Shown: positions 11,701-24,903 of the stretch, piece by piece
How the letters are laid out: each line of letters opens with the position of its first letter
Numbering within the stretch: position 1 is the first letter of the stretch
DNA from: Rhabdophis nuchalis
Taxonomy: Eukaryota; Chordata; Lepidosauria; Squamata; Natricidae
Assembly: GCA_039707465.1 (NCBI GenBank)
Contig: CM077648.1
Span: 73,303,619-73,367,618 of the forward strand
Length of the DNA: 64,000 nt
Direction of reading: 5' to 3'
Made by a program: the position numbers and the translations under genes
Notes under the pieces: model-generated
Seen by the model: the letters and a program-made list of their open reading frames with translations, nothing else
Told to the model about the DNA's origin: nothing
The model's database searches: none

Positions 11701-13553
11701 CACAGTTCTACCGGAAACTTTTTGGCCACAATATCATGTGCAGAATCATTTAGGGGGGGAAATTTAAGCAACTAGAGGCTGCCATTTTCAATGACTTACA
11801 TGATTCTTTGTACCATTATTTTTAACTGGGGAAAGGAAATAAAGTAGGAAGAAGTAGAAAGTTGCTTCTTGCTTTGATATGATTTTGTTTCTAATGGATT
11901 TAATTTGGGTGCATTGGTTGGAAATTTTGTTCAGTGTAAAATGTTACAAATGTCTGGAAATTCAGAGCATCTTTGCAGATTTGGTAATGACACAGATATG
12001 TCATGTCTTTGGCTACAGTCTCATTTTACTTAGTTCGTGCACCATGAAAGGGTTGGATAAATTGCATTGTCAGTGTGTTGGAATAATCAGGGGGTAACAG
12101 ATGTGCAAAAGAACCATGAAGGATAAAGTTGTGCCCTTGATATTAACAATGTGCCTTTTGTTATTATAAACAATGCCATGTGATGGAGTATTCAACTTTG
12201 TCTCTTTAACCCTTTAAAAACTGTACTACGTAGTATGATTGAAATCTATTTTTGAAGTTCTACAATTCTTTTTAATGTGTCTCTATGAGCACAATTCACT
12301 AGAAATCTCTTCTGGGAACACCATTATAAATTAATGATTGCTTCAGAAGACCACTTGGGTTTTCTAATTGCCCAACATATGGATTGGACAGAAATTGGAA
12401 AGGTTTCTGGTTCATTTTGCCTGCAATTTTCAAGGCCTTAATGTATCTCATAAGGCGATCATACTACTTAGTAGGGAACAGAGTTCTCTGTTGCAAGGAT
12501 TTTCATTTTTATTCAGGGGTTAAATAGGGTGTTACATATTACTTAGCTGAAATCATAAGATCTGATTAAATTTTTTAAAGAACAATATTGTGTTGGCTGT
12601 TATAACAGCACTAGACAGAGTCAACTGTATTTATATAAAGGGAAAATTACCTCAAACTATTTAATTTTATAGTGAGAATTAATCCCAGGGCATTTGGTAT
12701 GAACCAAAGTGCATTCCTTTTTCTATGTGTCTGGCTTCAGTAAATGTGGCCGGGGATTTTTACAACTTGGGTGCAAGGCATTTAATGCCACTTTTACCTT
12801 GTGGTTAGTCAGGGAAAGGACCCCTGAAGATATTTTTTAACTATTATTTTTTAAAAGCACTTCATGGCTATTGCCATGTAGTCTCTGTTGATTAGAATGA
12901 TTCTTGGGGAAAACCAGAAGCAGGTGCCATGAAAATCCATGGGGACTGGACAGTGACAGGGCTCAAAGGAATTATGTCTACTCAAGTAGCAACAAACTGG
13001 ATTATTAGACTCTTTAAATACATGTCAGAATTCTTTGAATCCATCTATTTTTCCTAAGGATTTTTTCCCCAAACAGAAGTAGCTGTTAAACATTATGTCA
13101 GAAAAAAGGGTTTAAGATGATGAAAATTGAGCATTATCAACTGGATAAGCTATGAGTAAGATTTAAAAAAAATATTTGTGAATGATTTTGTTTCTAGGGA
13201 TATTTACATCCGTGCTACAAAATATGAAAAAGATGTATTCACAGCTCAATAGCTGCTTTTTTCCAATTTCTTTAAAATGAGCAACAACTTAAGACATGTG
13301 ACTGGTATGCTGCAACTCTTGTGTACTGAAAACGTGAAAAATGATTGAATGTGTATTGTGTATATATGTATGTAAACTTTTATGTGAGATGCTGCTGCTG
13401 TCACAGCCACTTCACATTAAATATGTTGTAGGAGTTTTTTAAATCCAAATTCTTGTGACCAGTTTTATGATACTTCTGTATTGTATAGCTGATGACAGGA
13501 CTGTTTTAGTGAATATTTGTTACATTTATTGTTGTGGCCAGAGATCATTTCAG

Positions 13554-13559
13554 AATAAA
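13554..13559 (+). terminator. DYRK2: Candidate distal poly(A) signal
   Basis: AATAAA followed within 30 bases by TATGGTCTATGTAATTG and a T-rich stretch, a reasonable cleavage and polyadenylation context. It lies 8.6 kb after the DYRK2 stop, at the end of a repeat-poor stretch. Confidence 0.4.
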
Positions 13560-13630
13560 AATTTTATGGTCTATGTAATTGTTTCTTTCCCTGCATTTCT
13601 GAGTTTTATCTTGGTGAAAGTAGCCCTTTC

Positions 13631-15478
13631 CTTTTTTAAAAAATATGTTTTTATTATATAAAACACAAAGAAAAAACAAATAGAAATAGGAAATTAAGGA
13701 AGGAAAAGGAGCGAGAAAAAGGGTTTGAGAGCCAGATGGGGGGGCATTGATTTTGACTCTACTTAGCACAGTACAAGATACAAACATCCCAACTTCAACT
13801 TTTTGCTTTTACACATTATAACTAGCCATTTCTATAATGACCAATCTTTCTGATCAACAAAACCAAAGTCAAAGTTTCATTTTTTAATCACAAGCATGAA
13901 AGTGATATCCAAATGAAAAAAAAATACTTTCTACTTTGAATAAAATAATCAATTTAACCATTCCTGCTTTATCTTCCTTGTTATGGAAATAGTATATATT
14001 TCATATATGCACCTAATAATATTTGTGAACTGTCACCATTTTTATAAACAAGATTCTTTCAAATTCTTTGACCTTTCTGAAAAACACCCCACTCTTTTTT
14101 TCATCCTTTTTTAAATACTACACTTTTTTTTCAATACTAAAAAGTCAAAACTTTCTAATGCATCTCTTTCTCTGACTTCATGACATACAAGCTTTAAACT
14201 TCAGTATTACATTTAGATGCCTTCTTCCAAACTCCTTTATACCCATTCTTTTTAACAGAATTTTTCTTTAAACTGGTACATAATTTTCTTTAAATTTCTC
14301 TTAATACAAATACTCTCAAATACATTTTCAATAACATTTGCCTACTTTAAGAAGTGTGTGTGTGTGTGTATAAATTACATTTTCAAATTTTGGATTAAGC
14401 CGTTCCTTCAGTTACACATATCAAACAGAAAGATCCATCCTAATTCCAATTAACTCACTGGGTTTAAGTCACTTCTTCCAGCTTATCTTCATGGAGTAAA
14501 ATCTTTTTCTTCTCTGGAAGTTTTATCAGTTAAAGACCTCTCTTTTTATCATGGAATCTTCAACCCTGTTAATATCCTTAAAGAAAAACTCCCAAATTTG
14601 TCTTTTTTCTCGATACTCTTCTTTTAGTTGCATTGAGAGGTTTAAATCTAAACTATAATAGTGAAAATAAATATCAGGTTCTTCCAAAACTGCAGTGAGC
14701 TCCTGTGCATTTTCAGCTACTTGTGAAGTTGCCTCTTCACATATTTGCATCTCCAAAGTTATTTGAGATGATTTTTTTATAATCCTTGGAGCACAGCTGG
14801 TCAACAAATTTAGAGACTTTTCAAATATATCTCTAATACTTTGCTCCACCATCTTGGCTTCCTCTTTTCAGGATCAGAAAATTTTAGCCACTCACGGCAA
14901 AGAAGACCCAAGTTACAAGTTACTACAATAATAAACTAAAACCACAGCCTTCAGTCTTTATATTTCTTCATCAGCTTTTTTCTCTCCACACTTCCTTATT
15001 TGGCTTGCCTTGGCAACCTTCTTCTTTGTTATTTAACACAAAAAGAAATCCCTAAAATGGTGCAAGTCTTCAAAAAGGCATACCAAGCTGTGACAGAAGA
15101 GAGCCTCTTTTTAACTTGCCTTTAAAAAGATTATAGTCCTGTCCTTGAAGATAATTAAGAAGAGAAAGGCACAACTTACTGTCTGTTTGAAAGGTGAATT
15201 TCAAAATGGTGGCTTCTTCAACCCCAAACAGATTGTAGACCCTCCCCCTCAGCTTTTGGCGTGAAGACAGCTTTGGAGTCAAATTCCAGAAGCCATTTCA
15301 GCTGTATTTGGAGGGTTACAAGGGGAAGTTCGACTCACTCTGACTGGTGGGTCATAAAAACTGAAGGAATGCCAGTTCCTTTAGTTGAAAACCTGGAGAG
15401 CTACAACCTAGGGGAAAACCCTCCAGAGATCTCTCCCCAGTTGTGTATTTCAATTGACCATCTTTCCTGAAGTGTCCA
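13631..15478 (-). mobile_element. L1-type retro-insertion, antisense, 1.85 kb
   Basis: Bounded by a 14-bp near-perfect duplication, AAAGTAGCCCTTTC at 13617-13630 and AAAGTAGTCCTTTC at 15479-15492. It begins on the left with a T-rich (antisense A-rich) end, as expected from target-primed reverse transcription. Minus-strand reading shows two short open segments (about 15282-15070 and 14852-14526), the second with a plausible initiation context and coiled-coil-like composition. No RT or endonuclease motif was found, so this is a deleted or non-autonomous L1-like copy whose 5' and 3' parts remain. Confidence 0.7.
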
Positions 15479-15789
15479 AAAGTAGTCCTTTCACTCCTTA
15501 AAAAAATGGCTATACCAGTGGAACTATTGCAATCTGATAATTGGTGTTAATTAATTCAACAATTTTAAATTTAAAAATTGTGTATACAAACACTTTAACT
15601 AGATAATATTTTAAGGATAAAAGTTAACAACAAATGCTCAATTATTTGAAACATAACTTTCTCACACAAAACATTTTAAATACTGAATATTTTCAGGCAT
15701 TCAACTATTTATAGATTCGGGGGGGGGGGGAAATTGGCAGTTTGGTCTGATAACATATTCTCTCCACAGCATTAGATCTCTATGTCAAT

Positions 15790-15880
15790 GTTTTTCAACT
15801 TTGGCAACTTGAAGATGTGTGGATGTCAACTCTCAGAATTTCCCAGCTGGCCCAAACTCCATTCTAAGTAATTGGCAAGT
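15790..15880. mobile_element. Half copy of the palindromic 'GGCAACTTGAAGA' MITE
   Basis: Matches one arm of the complete palindromic elements at 54095, 57152 and 62910. The opposite arm is missing. Confidence 0.55.
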
Positions 15881-15900
15881 CCCTGTCCGACCCTCTACAT

Positions 15901-16098
15901 CAGCAGTCCCCAACCCCTTGTGGCTTGGTAGCTTGACTGGGGGGGGGGGATTGTGCTGTGTAAGTGGTGGGCTGGTGCACATGTGTGTGCACACACAGCC
16001 CTTGCATGAGTAATGAGCTGGTACACACATGCACAGCTCATCTTGCTTATGCAGTGGGCTGGTATGGTCATGCCACGGCCTTGTGATTGGGAATCCTG
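15901..16098. mobile_element. hAT-type MITE, 198 bp
   Basis: Starts CAGCAGTCCCCAACC and ends near GATTGGGAATCCTG, degraded inverted ends of the same class as the larger element at 24504. Flanked by a perfect 8-bp duplication CTCTACAT (15893-15900 and 16099-16106), the hAT signature. The interior has a G-rich run and TG/CA alternation. Confidence 0.8.
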
Positions 16099-16106
16099 CT
16101 CTACAT

Positions 16107-18901
16107 ATCATATTCTAGTGTATGGATTGCTGGTTCTTAGCTGAACCTATGCTGAACTTCAATGCACATTACTAGATTATTGTGGAACAATTTAAAATAC
16201 CAGTCTACACGATTTACTGCTTAGATTATTTACATTGACTTAATTAAATCATACCTAAGAAAATGGCATTTGCATCACCAGGATTGTCCACAGTATGGGA
16301 GAATCAAAAAAGTTTAGAACGCAGTAGTGGGTTTATGATTAAAACTCTTTTTATACAAGTTACATATAAAAAAAAGGAGTGGGAATTTGATTGCACAATT
16401 GCAACTACAATTTTCACTTTTCTAAAATTTTCTTTCCCAGACACTCTGCCCAAGTTACTTTATAATGTAGGAATCTGTAGGCCATCACACAATTTACTCA
16501 AAGTAAGATGCCAAAAACTCAAATAATTATCAAGTTAAAACAGAATGATAGGTTTCCTTACTTTTCAACAATACCATGGTTTTCAAATGTTTGGCCAATA
16601 ACTGAAAAACTGTCATATCCAGAAAGCCTATGGTTTAAGACTAAGGGACAGCATGATTTTATGACAATAAAACTATCTTGTTCCCTATCAGAACCTAGGT
16701 CTTTGAAGCCCAATTTCTCTTTTCAAAATCTGAAGATTTTTTTTCTATGCACAAATTATAGCTGATGATAAAACAGATCTTAAGTCTTGAATTGGCCACA
16801 TATTCTGAAACCTCCCACCAGTAGCATTTAATGGTGTTTCCCATAATGTGTACAAATGGAATTGATTGAAATCTTAGTAGTATGAAAGTCTGACATTTAT
16901 TTAAAACCATATTAATCAGGTAAGTTTGATGTTATGATTCCAATCATGCAAAAAATGGGAGAGGGGGAGATCCAATTTCTTTGCTTCCCAGGAAAATATC
17001 ATCAGCATGACCATGGACTGCAAATAATTGGAGTATATCATTCATGTGCCCTCTGGTCCCTGAAACATTTTGCTTGGACGAGATTGAGTATATTTTCCTT
17101 TGTATACATTCCTAGCCCTGGGTTAGGATGGTTGGAACAGCTGTTGACTGAATTTGAGGTGAGGGAGCTGCACGTTGGGCTTGCCATAGTTCCTGCTCTC
17201 TTTTTCCTTTCTTATTGTTCTGTTATATGTTGTATTCTGTTGTAATGGCATGGTGGTGATGGAGTGTGGGTGTGTATGTGTATGTGGGTGTCATGTATTT
17301 TGTGTGTGTGCGTGTGATGTCTGTTGCATAGTGGGGAGGGTTGTATTTTGTTTTGATTTTTTATACATCACCCGTCAGACTATAGAATTTGAGCAAAGGT
17401 TTTAGCCTTAATCAGCTTTAGGGCTAAGGTGCTATGTTGAGCTCCATGAATAGAGATCGAAGGTTTTCCATTTGCATAGCAGCTTTAAACTCTCTTCAGT
17501 GCCAGGCAAAATATTGCCTTGTTTGTTGCATTTTAAGAATTCTATTTCTTATTTCTTTTCTTTTTTAAGTCTGTATCTCATTTCAGCTTTCCTTTATGCG
17601 AACAGCACATTTGTTTCCCTCTTATTTTACTCCTTCATTAGCACATTTCAAAAAGTGTTAAGTAGCATTTTCAATACACACAACAAAAAAGTGACAGAAA
17701 AAGGAGGGGAAAATACAATTAATGCCAGCCTTCTTGCTATTTTTGTCTTAAGCAGTTACTTCTCTGAGATGGCTTTTAATTATTTCCCACATTTAGTCTT
17801 CATCTCTGTGGTACATAGTAGAGGCGTAATAAATGTGGATTATAATTCTTCTACCATTTTATTATGCTGTTCTAAAAACCTCCCTCAAGGGAAAAAAAAC
17901 ACAAACAGTCAAGGCTTCAAAGATTAAATTAAAAATTAAATTATTCTTGGATAGAGACCACCAGTACCTTTCAAGCATTCATAACCTATTGATTCTGGAG
18001 CTATGCACAGGGAATTTGTTATTCTGGAACATGGATAAAGGATGGCTTGATCTTCAGTTAACTACCCACAGTAAACTGTTGAGAACTTTTAATCATCAAT
18101 GTTCTCTGGGGAAAATCTAACCATGAAATGGATACATTTCTTCTTCATTTTTCCTATTGAGAGGTGACTGCAAGATGCAAGCTTTGGTAAAAATGAAAAA
18201 AAACCAGCTTCTTGCAATTGTGTTACAAACTCTAGTCCTTCTATGCATGCAATATCGCAATCATATATAAGGATGGAGCTGGTGTTGTAGTAGTGTGCTG
18301 CTGCTTGTGTCATTTTCTCTCCATCAATCATCTGAAAGGGTGTCTCTCATACCATCCATGATTTTTGTTTGTAATTGCCAAGTCCTTTATAAACATTTTT
18401 GAAGATTTTCATGCATTTGCGGAAATTTTCCCAACTCAAAACATATAGAATTAAATTTGTATTTGTTTGCATCTTCTATGGGCATGAAGAAATGGAGTCT
18501 GCTGGTAGAAACAGAAAGTGGCAATAAGGAAAATATATTTTCCCACATAATTAGAACTGGGGCCCAATGTAAAACATGAAGCTAAGATTGAAATGTTGAA
18601 CAATTAAATTATTTCAAGTAGAGAAGGAGTGATTTCCAAGCTCCAGGCTAGCTTCCCATAAGCAAAGCTAAAGGGAAAGCCAGCTGGAAGTTGCTCATAG
18701 TTCCAATGTTTTTTTTAACCTACATATGGTTATTCTGTTTCTTTATTTAGGTAAGGTACTATCTCTGAAATGAGTCATGGATTGTCTTATTATGTAAATT
18801 TATCAGCCACCAAATTCCAATGGATTCTGGATTAGTGTACTCTGTTGGTCTAACCATGGATTAAAAGCTAACCAATGATCTTCAACATTTTGCAATCTAC
18901 A
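16107..18901. other. Intergenic DNA, nothing recognised
   Basis: AT-rich with short open frames that look random. A GT-rich stretch lies at about 17255-17315. No coding motif or clear transposon end was found. Confidence 0.5.
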
Positions 18902-19085
18902 CAGTGGTTCTCCACTTTTTCTTCATCATGGACCCTTTTTAAATACCTATGGGGGCCATGGACCTTGGCCATGGACCCCCAAGATTTAACTCAAGATTTA
19001 AATCATGACAAGCCTTCGTGAACCACCTATGACATCATGCCCCTCCCCCCAACAAGGTTTGCGGACCACAGGTTGAGAACCACTG
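18902..19085. mobile_element. hAT-type MITE, 184 bp
   Basis: Ends CAGTGGTTCTCCAC and TTGAGAACCACTG are inverted repeats. The flanks share TCTACA (left ...AATCTACA, right TTCTACAC), a slightly eroded 8-bp duplication. Confidence 0.7.
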
Positions 19086-19540
19086 TTCTACACTAATAAT
19101 TATTGGCTAGCTTTTAATCCATCCTTAGAATTGTCATAGTACCACCAGTTTCCTATTAGGTGTATTTACCTTTCAGATAACTGTACTGTTAGTATCCTCT
19201 TTGTTGTATTTTACAAGATACTATTGATGAAATATTGCAGTCTAAAAATACTGTTTGACTCTTTCTCATTTATACATTATTGTTTTCCCATGGAATGGAA
19301 TTTTCATTGGGGATAAAAGAGAACAATTCAATAAGAGCAATCAGCATATAATCAACATTTTAGTTCCTAAATATTTCATTTCTAATTAATATGACAATAC
19401 AAATGAATATACCAATATTTTTGTGCTGAAACAACTGAAAGTATATATATCAAAACCAGCATTGCAATTTTTGCAGCAAAGCTATCTAGTACATGAGTTG
19501 ATACTAAACAGTTTTGCTGCAAATACTGGTCTGTCTGACT

Positions 19541-19602
19541 GTGTGTGTGTGCGCGCGCGCGTATGTGTGTGTGTGTGTGTGTGTGTGCATACGTGTGTGT
19601 GT
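19541..19602. repeat. (TG)n microsatellite with a GC-alternating core
   Basis: TGTGTG, then GCGCGCGCGC, then a longer TG run: alternating purine-pyrimidine throughout and therefore a possible Z-DNA former. Confidence 0.9.
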
Positions 19603-19666
19603 AAAGTTATAATGTAAATGCTTAACTTCTAGGGGAGGGGAGGAATATAGTAGGAGGAATAGAGAC

Positions 19667-19896
19667 AAGGTGGCTCAGTGGTTAGAATGCAGTACTGCAG
19701 GCTATTTCCGCTGACTGCTGGCTGCAGTTCGGCAGTTCAAAATCTCACCAGCTCAAGGTTGGCTCAGCCTTCCACCCTTCCGAGGTGGGTAAAATGAGGA
19801 CCCAGATTGTTGGGGGAAATAGGTTGACTCTGTAAACCACTTAGAGAGGGTTGTAAAAGAACTATGAAGTGGTATATAAGGTTAGTGCTATTGCTA
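19667..19896 (+). mobile_element. tRNA-derived SINE, second family
   Basis: The head GGTGGCTCAGTGGTTAGAA resembles box A and GTTCAAAATC resembles box B, followed by a conserved body around GAGGTGGGTAAAATGAGGAC and an end around GAAGTGGTATATAAG. It differs from the Sauria-type SINEs in body and tail. The partner LINE is not identified. Confidence 0.75.
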
Positions 19897-22149
19897 AGTG
19901 CTAATATATCTTTTTGGAATAATTTGGGTTTAGATCCAGCTTTTGATTCCAATATTTTCAAACTTTTAAATTACCTGCTCCTTTCTGGCATGTTCCACAG
20001 ACGTATCCATGTTCTTGATCAGTCTCAAAAGTCTGTTCCCTACAGAGAGATCCACTTTCCCTACAGCTTTGTTGCAGAAACTGCTGAGACAAAAACAAAG
20101 CAGGAATTTGGGAGCGCTCACATTCCTGAAAATTAATGTTGGTTTTCCTGAATTACAACTCAAAACTGAACAGGTTTCATAAAATACCCTTGCCAAGATC
20201 TCTCGAAAAGCATCATAATGTTCAGTTCCATACTGTAGGCAAATCTTTTTTAAAAATGAAGTTGCCAAACTGGCAGCCCTGCCTGCTTCTCTCTTTGGCA
20301 CGGCATTCATTGGCTCAGAAGAATAGTTTTTATTTTTCAGAGTGTGTATTTTTAAAATTCTATTTATGTTCCAACTCAATCTTTACCTGGGCTGGATTTG
20401 TTTTTATTGCATGTCCAGTTTCAAACAATAGTTTGATTGCCAGTAAACGTATCAGGTCCTTACTTTTCTTTCATTATTCTCTTCTCATATATCAGCTTGT
20501 ATTGTAGATGTCCGGATTTCTTAAATAAGTTTCCTTTTATACCTGAATCAGGAAATTGGATTAAGCAATCCTTGGGACACTTTCCTAAATTAACAACAGT
20601 GGGAAACCTGCAATTCATGGTATTGGAGTCAGAGGAAATTTGCTTTAAGAAACAAGAACATTTCCTCTGCAGTTCAAGAGAAAGCACAGAAGTGAATGGA
20701 TTTCACTTATTTAGAAAATGATTATACAGCCCATATTCTTAAATAGCTCCAAGCAGCTAACAAATAAAAAATATCTATAAAAGCAACATTAAAAACATAA
20801 CTGATATTTTATCACAATCACAATAAAATTAAAAGGCATGAAATAAATATAATTTACCCTTCTCTAGATGGCTTAGGTTACAACTCCCTCAAGTCCTTCA
20901 ATAGGATATTGTGGTCAATGCTACTATGGCAACCAGAGGTCTCATCAGAATCATGCTCTTCTTTTTTAGTAAAGCTCATCCATCACTGACCAGGATTTCT
21001 GAAGATCAAAACCTGATTCTAAACCCAACATTCAAGATAATGTATTTCATCTATGAGCTCCTGGAGCTGCAATGCTGCCATCTCTTTACCAAATTGGCTA
21101 AATATGGAATATTGGGCAATTCAACCAGGTCCAATGAATGCCTTTTAACAAGGGACTCACCAGTGCCTCCTTTAACATGGCAAGGAAGAGAAACTGTTAT
21201 CAGTGGCAGTGAGGCCCTTATAAGGAAAGCCAGTGACTACTATGAATTATTACAGGCAAACAATCCATGGCTGATTACAAAAGTCCCAGCATATATGGCT
21301 GCATCATAGGGCTTGGCTTGATATTTGTGTTTGTCAATCAATAAAACAATACCAGAATCTATTTTTTAATCTTCAACCTGAATTTCCAACAGGTACCCAA
21401 CTAGATGCTTTCAACTTCTTATATTATTAAAACATATATTACTCTTAATTTCTAAACTGAAATTGGACATATATAAGTATGCAGGATGTTGAATACTGAC
21501 AGCTGTTGTAACTCAGTTTTAATCTATATTGTTTTAATCTAAACTCAATACCCAGATTCAAATAATAATTCTACTCCTGAGAGATAAATAATTCTTACAA
21601 TGAACTATGCTGGATGGATCAGCACCAAAGGAGCACCATTTGAAAACCATTTTTTAAACAATTGTATCTATGAGATGGGCAGCATATACATTTAAGTAAT
21701 AAACTGTGCATCATATCAAATTTAAAATCAAATGAACTGAATAGGTGCCTGTGACATTTTTACCTTAAACTATTGTATCACTAACAATTGAGGATTCCAA
21801 ACATTTTCAGAGTAGAAGCAATGATGCTTGAATAGATCTGGTAAAGATACAGAAAGGTCCTGTACTCACAACAAGCATAATCAGTCATTAACCAAGTTAT
21901 ATATTTCTGCTGGTTGGTCCTAGTAGGAAAAAAAAATACATTCAATCAAAAATTACTCTTCAAGAAATACAGGCTCCTCACCCAATTTCTGCTGAAAGCA
22001 CCTAATATCCCAGAAGTCTTTATAGCAGGAAAATACTGGCAAGGCTTTATGACATCATCAGCCCTTTATCTACTGACCAAGTGGCAGGTGTGGTTTAGGC
22101 ATTGCAACCAATCAGGGTGCAGTACTGTATTCTCTGCTGCCAGACCAGA
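19897..22149. other. Intergenic DNA, nothing recognised
   Basis: AT-rich. Contains a 132-codon open frame (20911-21309) with low-complexity, family-less sequence that I do not regard as a gene. Confidence 0.5.
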
Positions 22150-22157
22150 TGCTAGAC

Positions 22158-22578
22158 CAGTGATGGCTAACCTTTTTTGGTTCACGTGCCAAAAGCGGGG
22201 GGAGCGCAGGGGAGGGTTGTGCATGGGTGTGCCACACCCATAATACTATGTACATGACCCTCTGCTTTGGCACGCTTTTTTCGCCCTCCCCAGGCTCCAG
22301 AGGCTTTCTGGGAGCCTGGGAAGGGTGAAAACAGCCTCCCCTCCCCATCTCCAGAGGCTTCAGGGAAGCTCCAGGGAAGCTCCAGCTGATTTAGGCCTTC
22401 TTTCGCCCTCTGGAGGCTTCAGGGAAGCTCCTGAAGCTTCCAGAGGGCGAAAGAAGGCCTAAATCAGCTGGCCAGTGCACGCATGCGCACTGGAGCTGAC
22501 AGGGCAACGCCTCGCGTGCCCTAAGAAATGGTTCTGCGTGCCACCTGTGGCACCCGTGCCATAGGTTCGCCATCACTG
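22158..22578. mobile_element. hAT-type MITE, 421 bp
   Basis: Inverted ends CAGTGATGGCTAACC and GGTTCGCCATCACTG. The left flank TGCTAGAC corresponds to the right flank TGCTATAGAC, an 8-bp duplication with a 2-base insertion. The centre is GC-richer and contains an inverted repeat around 22400-22470 built on CTTCAGGGAAGCTCC-like units. Confidence 0.8.
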
Positions 22579-23896
22579 TGCTATAGACTATGCTGCTAAA
22601 CCAGATCTCTGCTTTCATCTACTGATACAAAATGTGGAGAGTTTCAACTAATACAAGAAAACCCTGCTTTTCCTAGTTGAACTGTGGAATTTGATGCAAT
22701 TAGATGTGGTCACCAATTTATTTAATATTTAAATTAGAGACCTAGCCAAATCTCTGGCTTCTAGCGTTAGGGGCTACCAATTTAAGCTTACCAGTTATGA
22801 AGAAATAACTGTCATCCTCATGCTCTATGGCTCAGGTTCTCAAAAGCATTTGATTGCCTAGTGGACTAGATGGGCCTTCTGCTTAATATGTCTTCCTACA
22901 TTTTGATAATGTATTAGTATATAAACTTGATATAAAATATATGTGTCCCAAGTTCCATCTTACTGTACTGAATTGTATTTCTTAAGCTGTGAAAATATCA
23001 CCCACAAGTGGCTACTAACACAATGAAATCAGGATGCAGAATACTAAGTGATACAATTCATATTATGAGGGAGTAAAGCATTTGATATATGGAAATTGCT
23101 TTTGTTATTAGTCCAGTGTCCTTGGTATTTATTTTGTTACCTTAACCAAAATGTTATATCAATTTATTCCAATAATTACAAGTAAAAAGACATGGAAAAA
23201 ATTAGTGAAAACTGGAAATGACTAATATTCTATATTTAATTCAATTTCTCGTGCATACTGTCTACTTTAATTTTCTGAACAGAATGTAAGGCTGATCCTC
23301 TAAAGAAATATAAATTAATGGCCTAAAAGGTATTTGATTCAAGCAATCTGCATGCCAAACACTGAGAATATTTTATTGAGAATAGAACTGAATAAAAAGT
23401 TGACATATATATCTTTAGGCACAACATTTATTCTATTTTCCACATTTGTTGTTCCAAATGTCAGACAACACATGAGACCTGATGGACATCACTTTGCCAA
23501 CATTGTGTGTCAGTAATTGCTGCTTTGAGTTCCTGTAAGTCCGTGTTTCTCAGCGTTGGTTAATTGAAGTCAAGCGTGGATTTTAATTCTCAGAATTCTG
23601 ACTGGGTATATGTCAGGGTGGGGAACTCTGAGTTGAAATCCACACATCTTCAAGTTTCCAAAGCTGAGAAACATTGTAAGTTTTGTTTATCTCTTCCATC
23701 AAAGAATCTAGCTATATTTTGAGACCGATTCTTTTTCAATTGCCTCCAGTTTTTTTCCCAATGCCTTCATAAAGCTATAAACTTTAGCTTCAGTATTAGT
23801 GCTTCCAGTGAGAAATCTAGTTTTATTTCATGATTTGGTGGTCCAAGATGTCCTCAACAGTTTTCTTCAGAATCACAATTCAAGGCATAATATTCA
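22579..23896. other. Intergenic DNA with one eroded palindromic MITE
   Basis: About 23544-23673 has inverted ends GTTTCTCAGC and GCTGAGAAAC and a GAATTCTGACTGGG-type centre, like the palindromic MITEs farther right. The target duplication is unclear (both flanks contain TAAGT). The rest shows nothing. Confidence 0.5.
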
Positions 23897-24216
23897 TCTA
23901 TATAAATAAAAATGTAAAATAGCTTGTACGAAGCCGCTAATCTCAAAAACTGCTGCACCGATTTACCTCAAATTTTCATACAATATTCTCAAGGACCTCC
24001 GATAATAGAATACGTACTCATTTTGTGCCTAGCACACGTGTGTCATGTGCAAGGTACACAAATGTAAAATGTACCCACTGATCAGGTTTTCACCTCCCTG
24101 TAACTCCTCCCACCAACAGTCATTTCCTCAGCAACGTATGGAGGCCTCTTAGGGCCAAAAAGGCACTGGGATAGCAAACTCCCAGGTGGCCCATAGAAAG
24201 AGGGGGGGAAATACAG

Positions 24217-24503
24217 TTTAATAAAAGAAGGACTAGGGGAGACAGGATAGCAGCCTTCCAATATCTCAGGGGTTGCTACAGAGAAGAGGAAGTCAAGCTA
24301 TTCTCCAAAGCACCTGAGGGCAGAACAAGAAGCAATGGGTGGAAATTAATCAAGGAGAGAAACAACTTAGAACTTAGGAGAAATTTCCTGACAGTTAGAA
24401 CAATTAACCAGTGGAGCAACTTGCCTCCAGAAGTTGTGAATGCCCCAACACTGGAAGTCTTCAAGAAGATGTTGCATAGACATTTGTCTGAAATGGTATA
24501 AGG
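24217..24503 (+). mobile_element. CR1 LINE 3' end, first part (split by hAT)
   Basis: Encodes the conserved CR1 ORF2 C-terminus (segments reading FLTVRTINQWSNLPPEV and TLEVFKK in one frame), then is interrupted at 24504. It resumes at 25814 with TTGGACTAGATGACCTCC and CCTTCCAACTCTG, the standard reptile/bird CR1 3'UTR. Heavily 5'-truncated. Confidence 0.88.
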
Positions 24504-24903
24504 CAGGGGTCCCCAACTCCCGGTCCGCGGACCGGTGCCGGTCCGCAGTTTCATAAGAACCGGGCCACAGGGCCGGAGAGGAGGAGGAGGGAGCAGCCCC
24601 CTGGGCAGAGGATGGCTGAGCGCGCCTCCACCAGCTGCTTCCGACGGCCACAACGGCGCACTTTCCGGGGCTACCCAGAGGGGCCAGCATGTCAGTGAGG
24701 AGGTTACGGCTGCCTCATCCCGAGCGGGCGGGCAGGCGGAGGACCCGAGCTGCGGCTACCTTAAGCACCATCCGGGCACGCACGCCCACCTCCTTTCCAG
24801 CTGCGTGTGGTGCCCAGATGGCCTCAGCGACGCTTAAGGTAGCAGCAGCTCAGGTCCTCCGCCCACTCGCTCGCTGCGGGATAACCTCCCCTCTGCTGCT
24901 TGG

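Larger units (their letters stand above)
8187..13560 (+). other. Single-copy AT-rich DNA, possible distal DYRK2 3'UTR
   Basis: More than 5 kb without a recognisable transposon, which is unusual in this window, and without a convincing ORF. It ends at an AATAAA (13554-13559) followed by T- and GT-rich sequence. A G16 run lies at 11497-11512 and a perfect 15-bp inverted repeat at 8662-8704. DYRK2 has a multi-kilobase 3'UTR in mammals, so an extended UTR is plausible but not shown. Confidence 0.4.

Noticed and set aside
17472..17927. 151-codon open frame, hydrophobic
   Set aside because: The hydrophobic content comes from T-rich sequence; no signal or family features and no supporting context.
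20911..21309. 132-codon open frame
   Set aside because: No family motif, no splice context and ordinary AT-rich composition. It is within chance expectation for this length of sequence.
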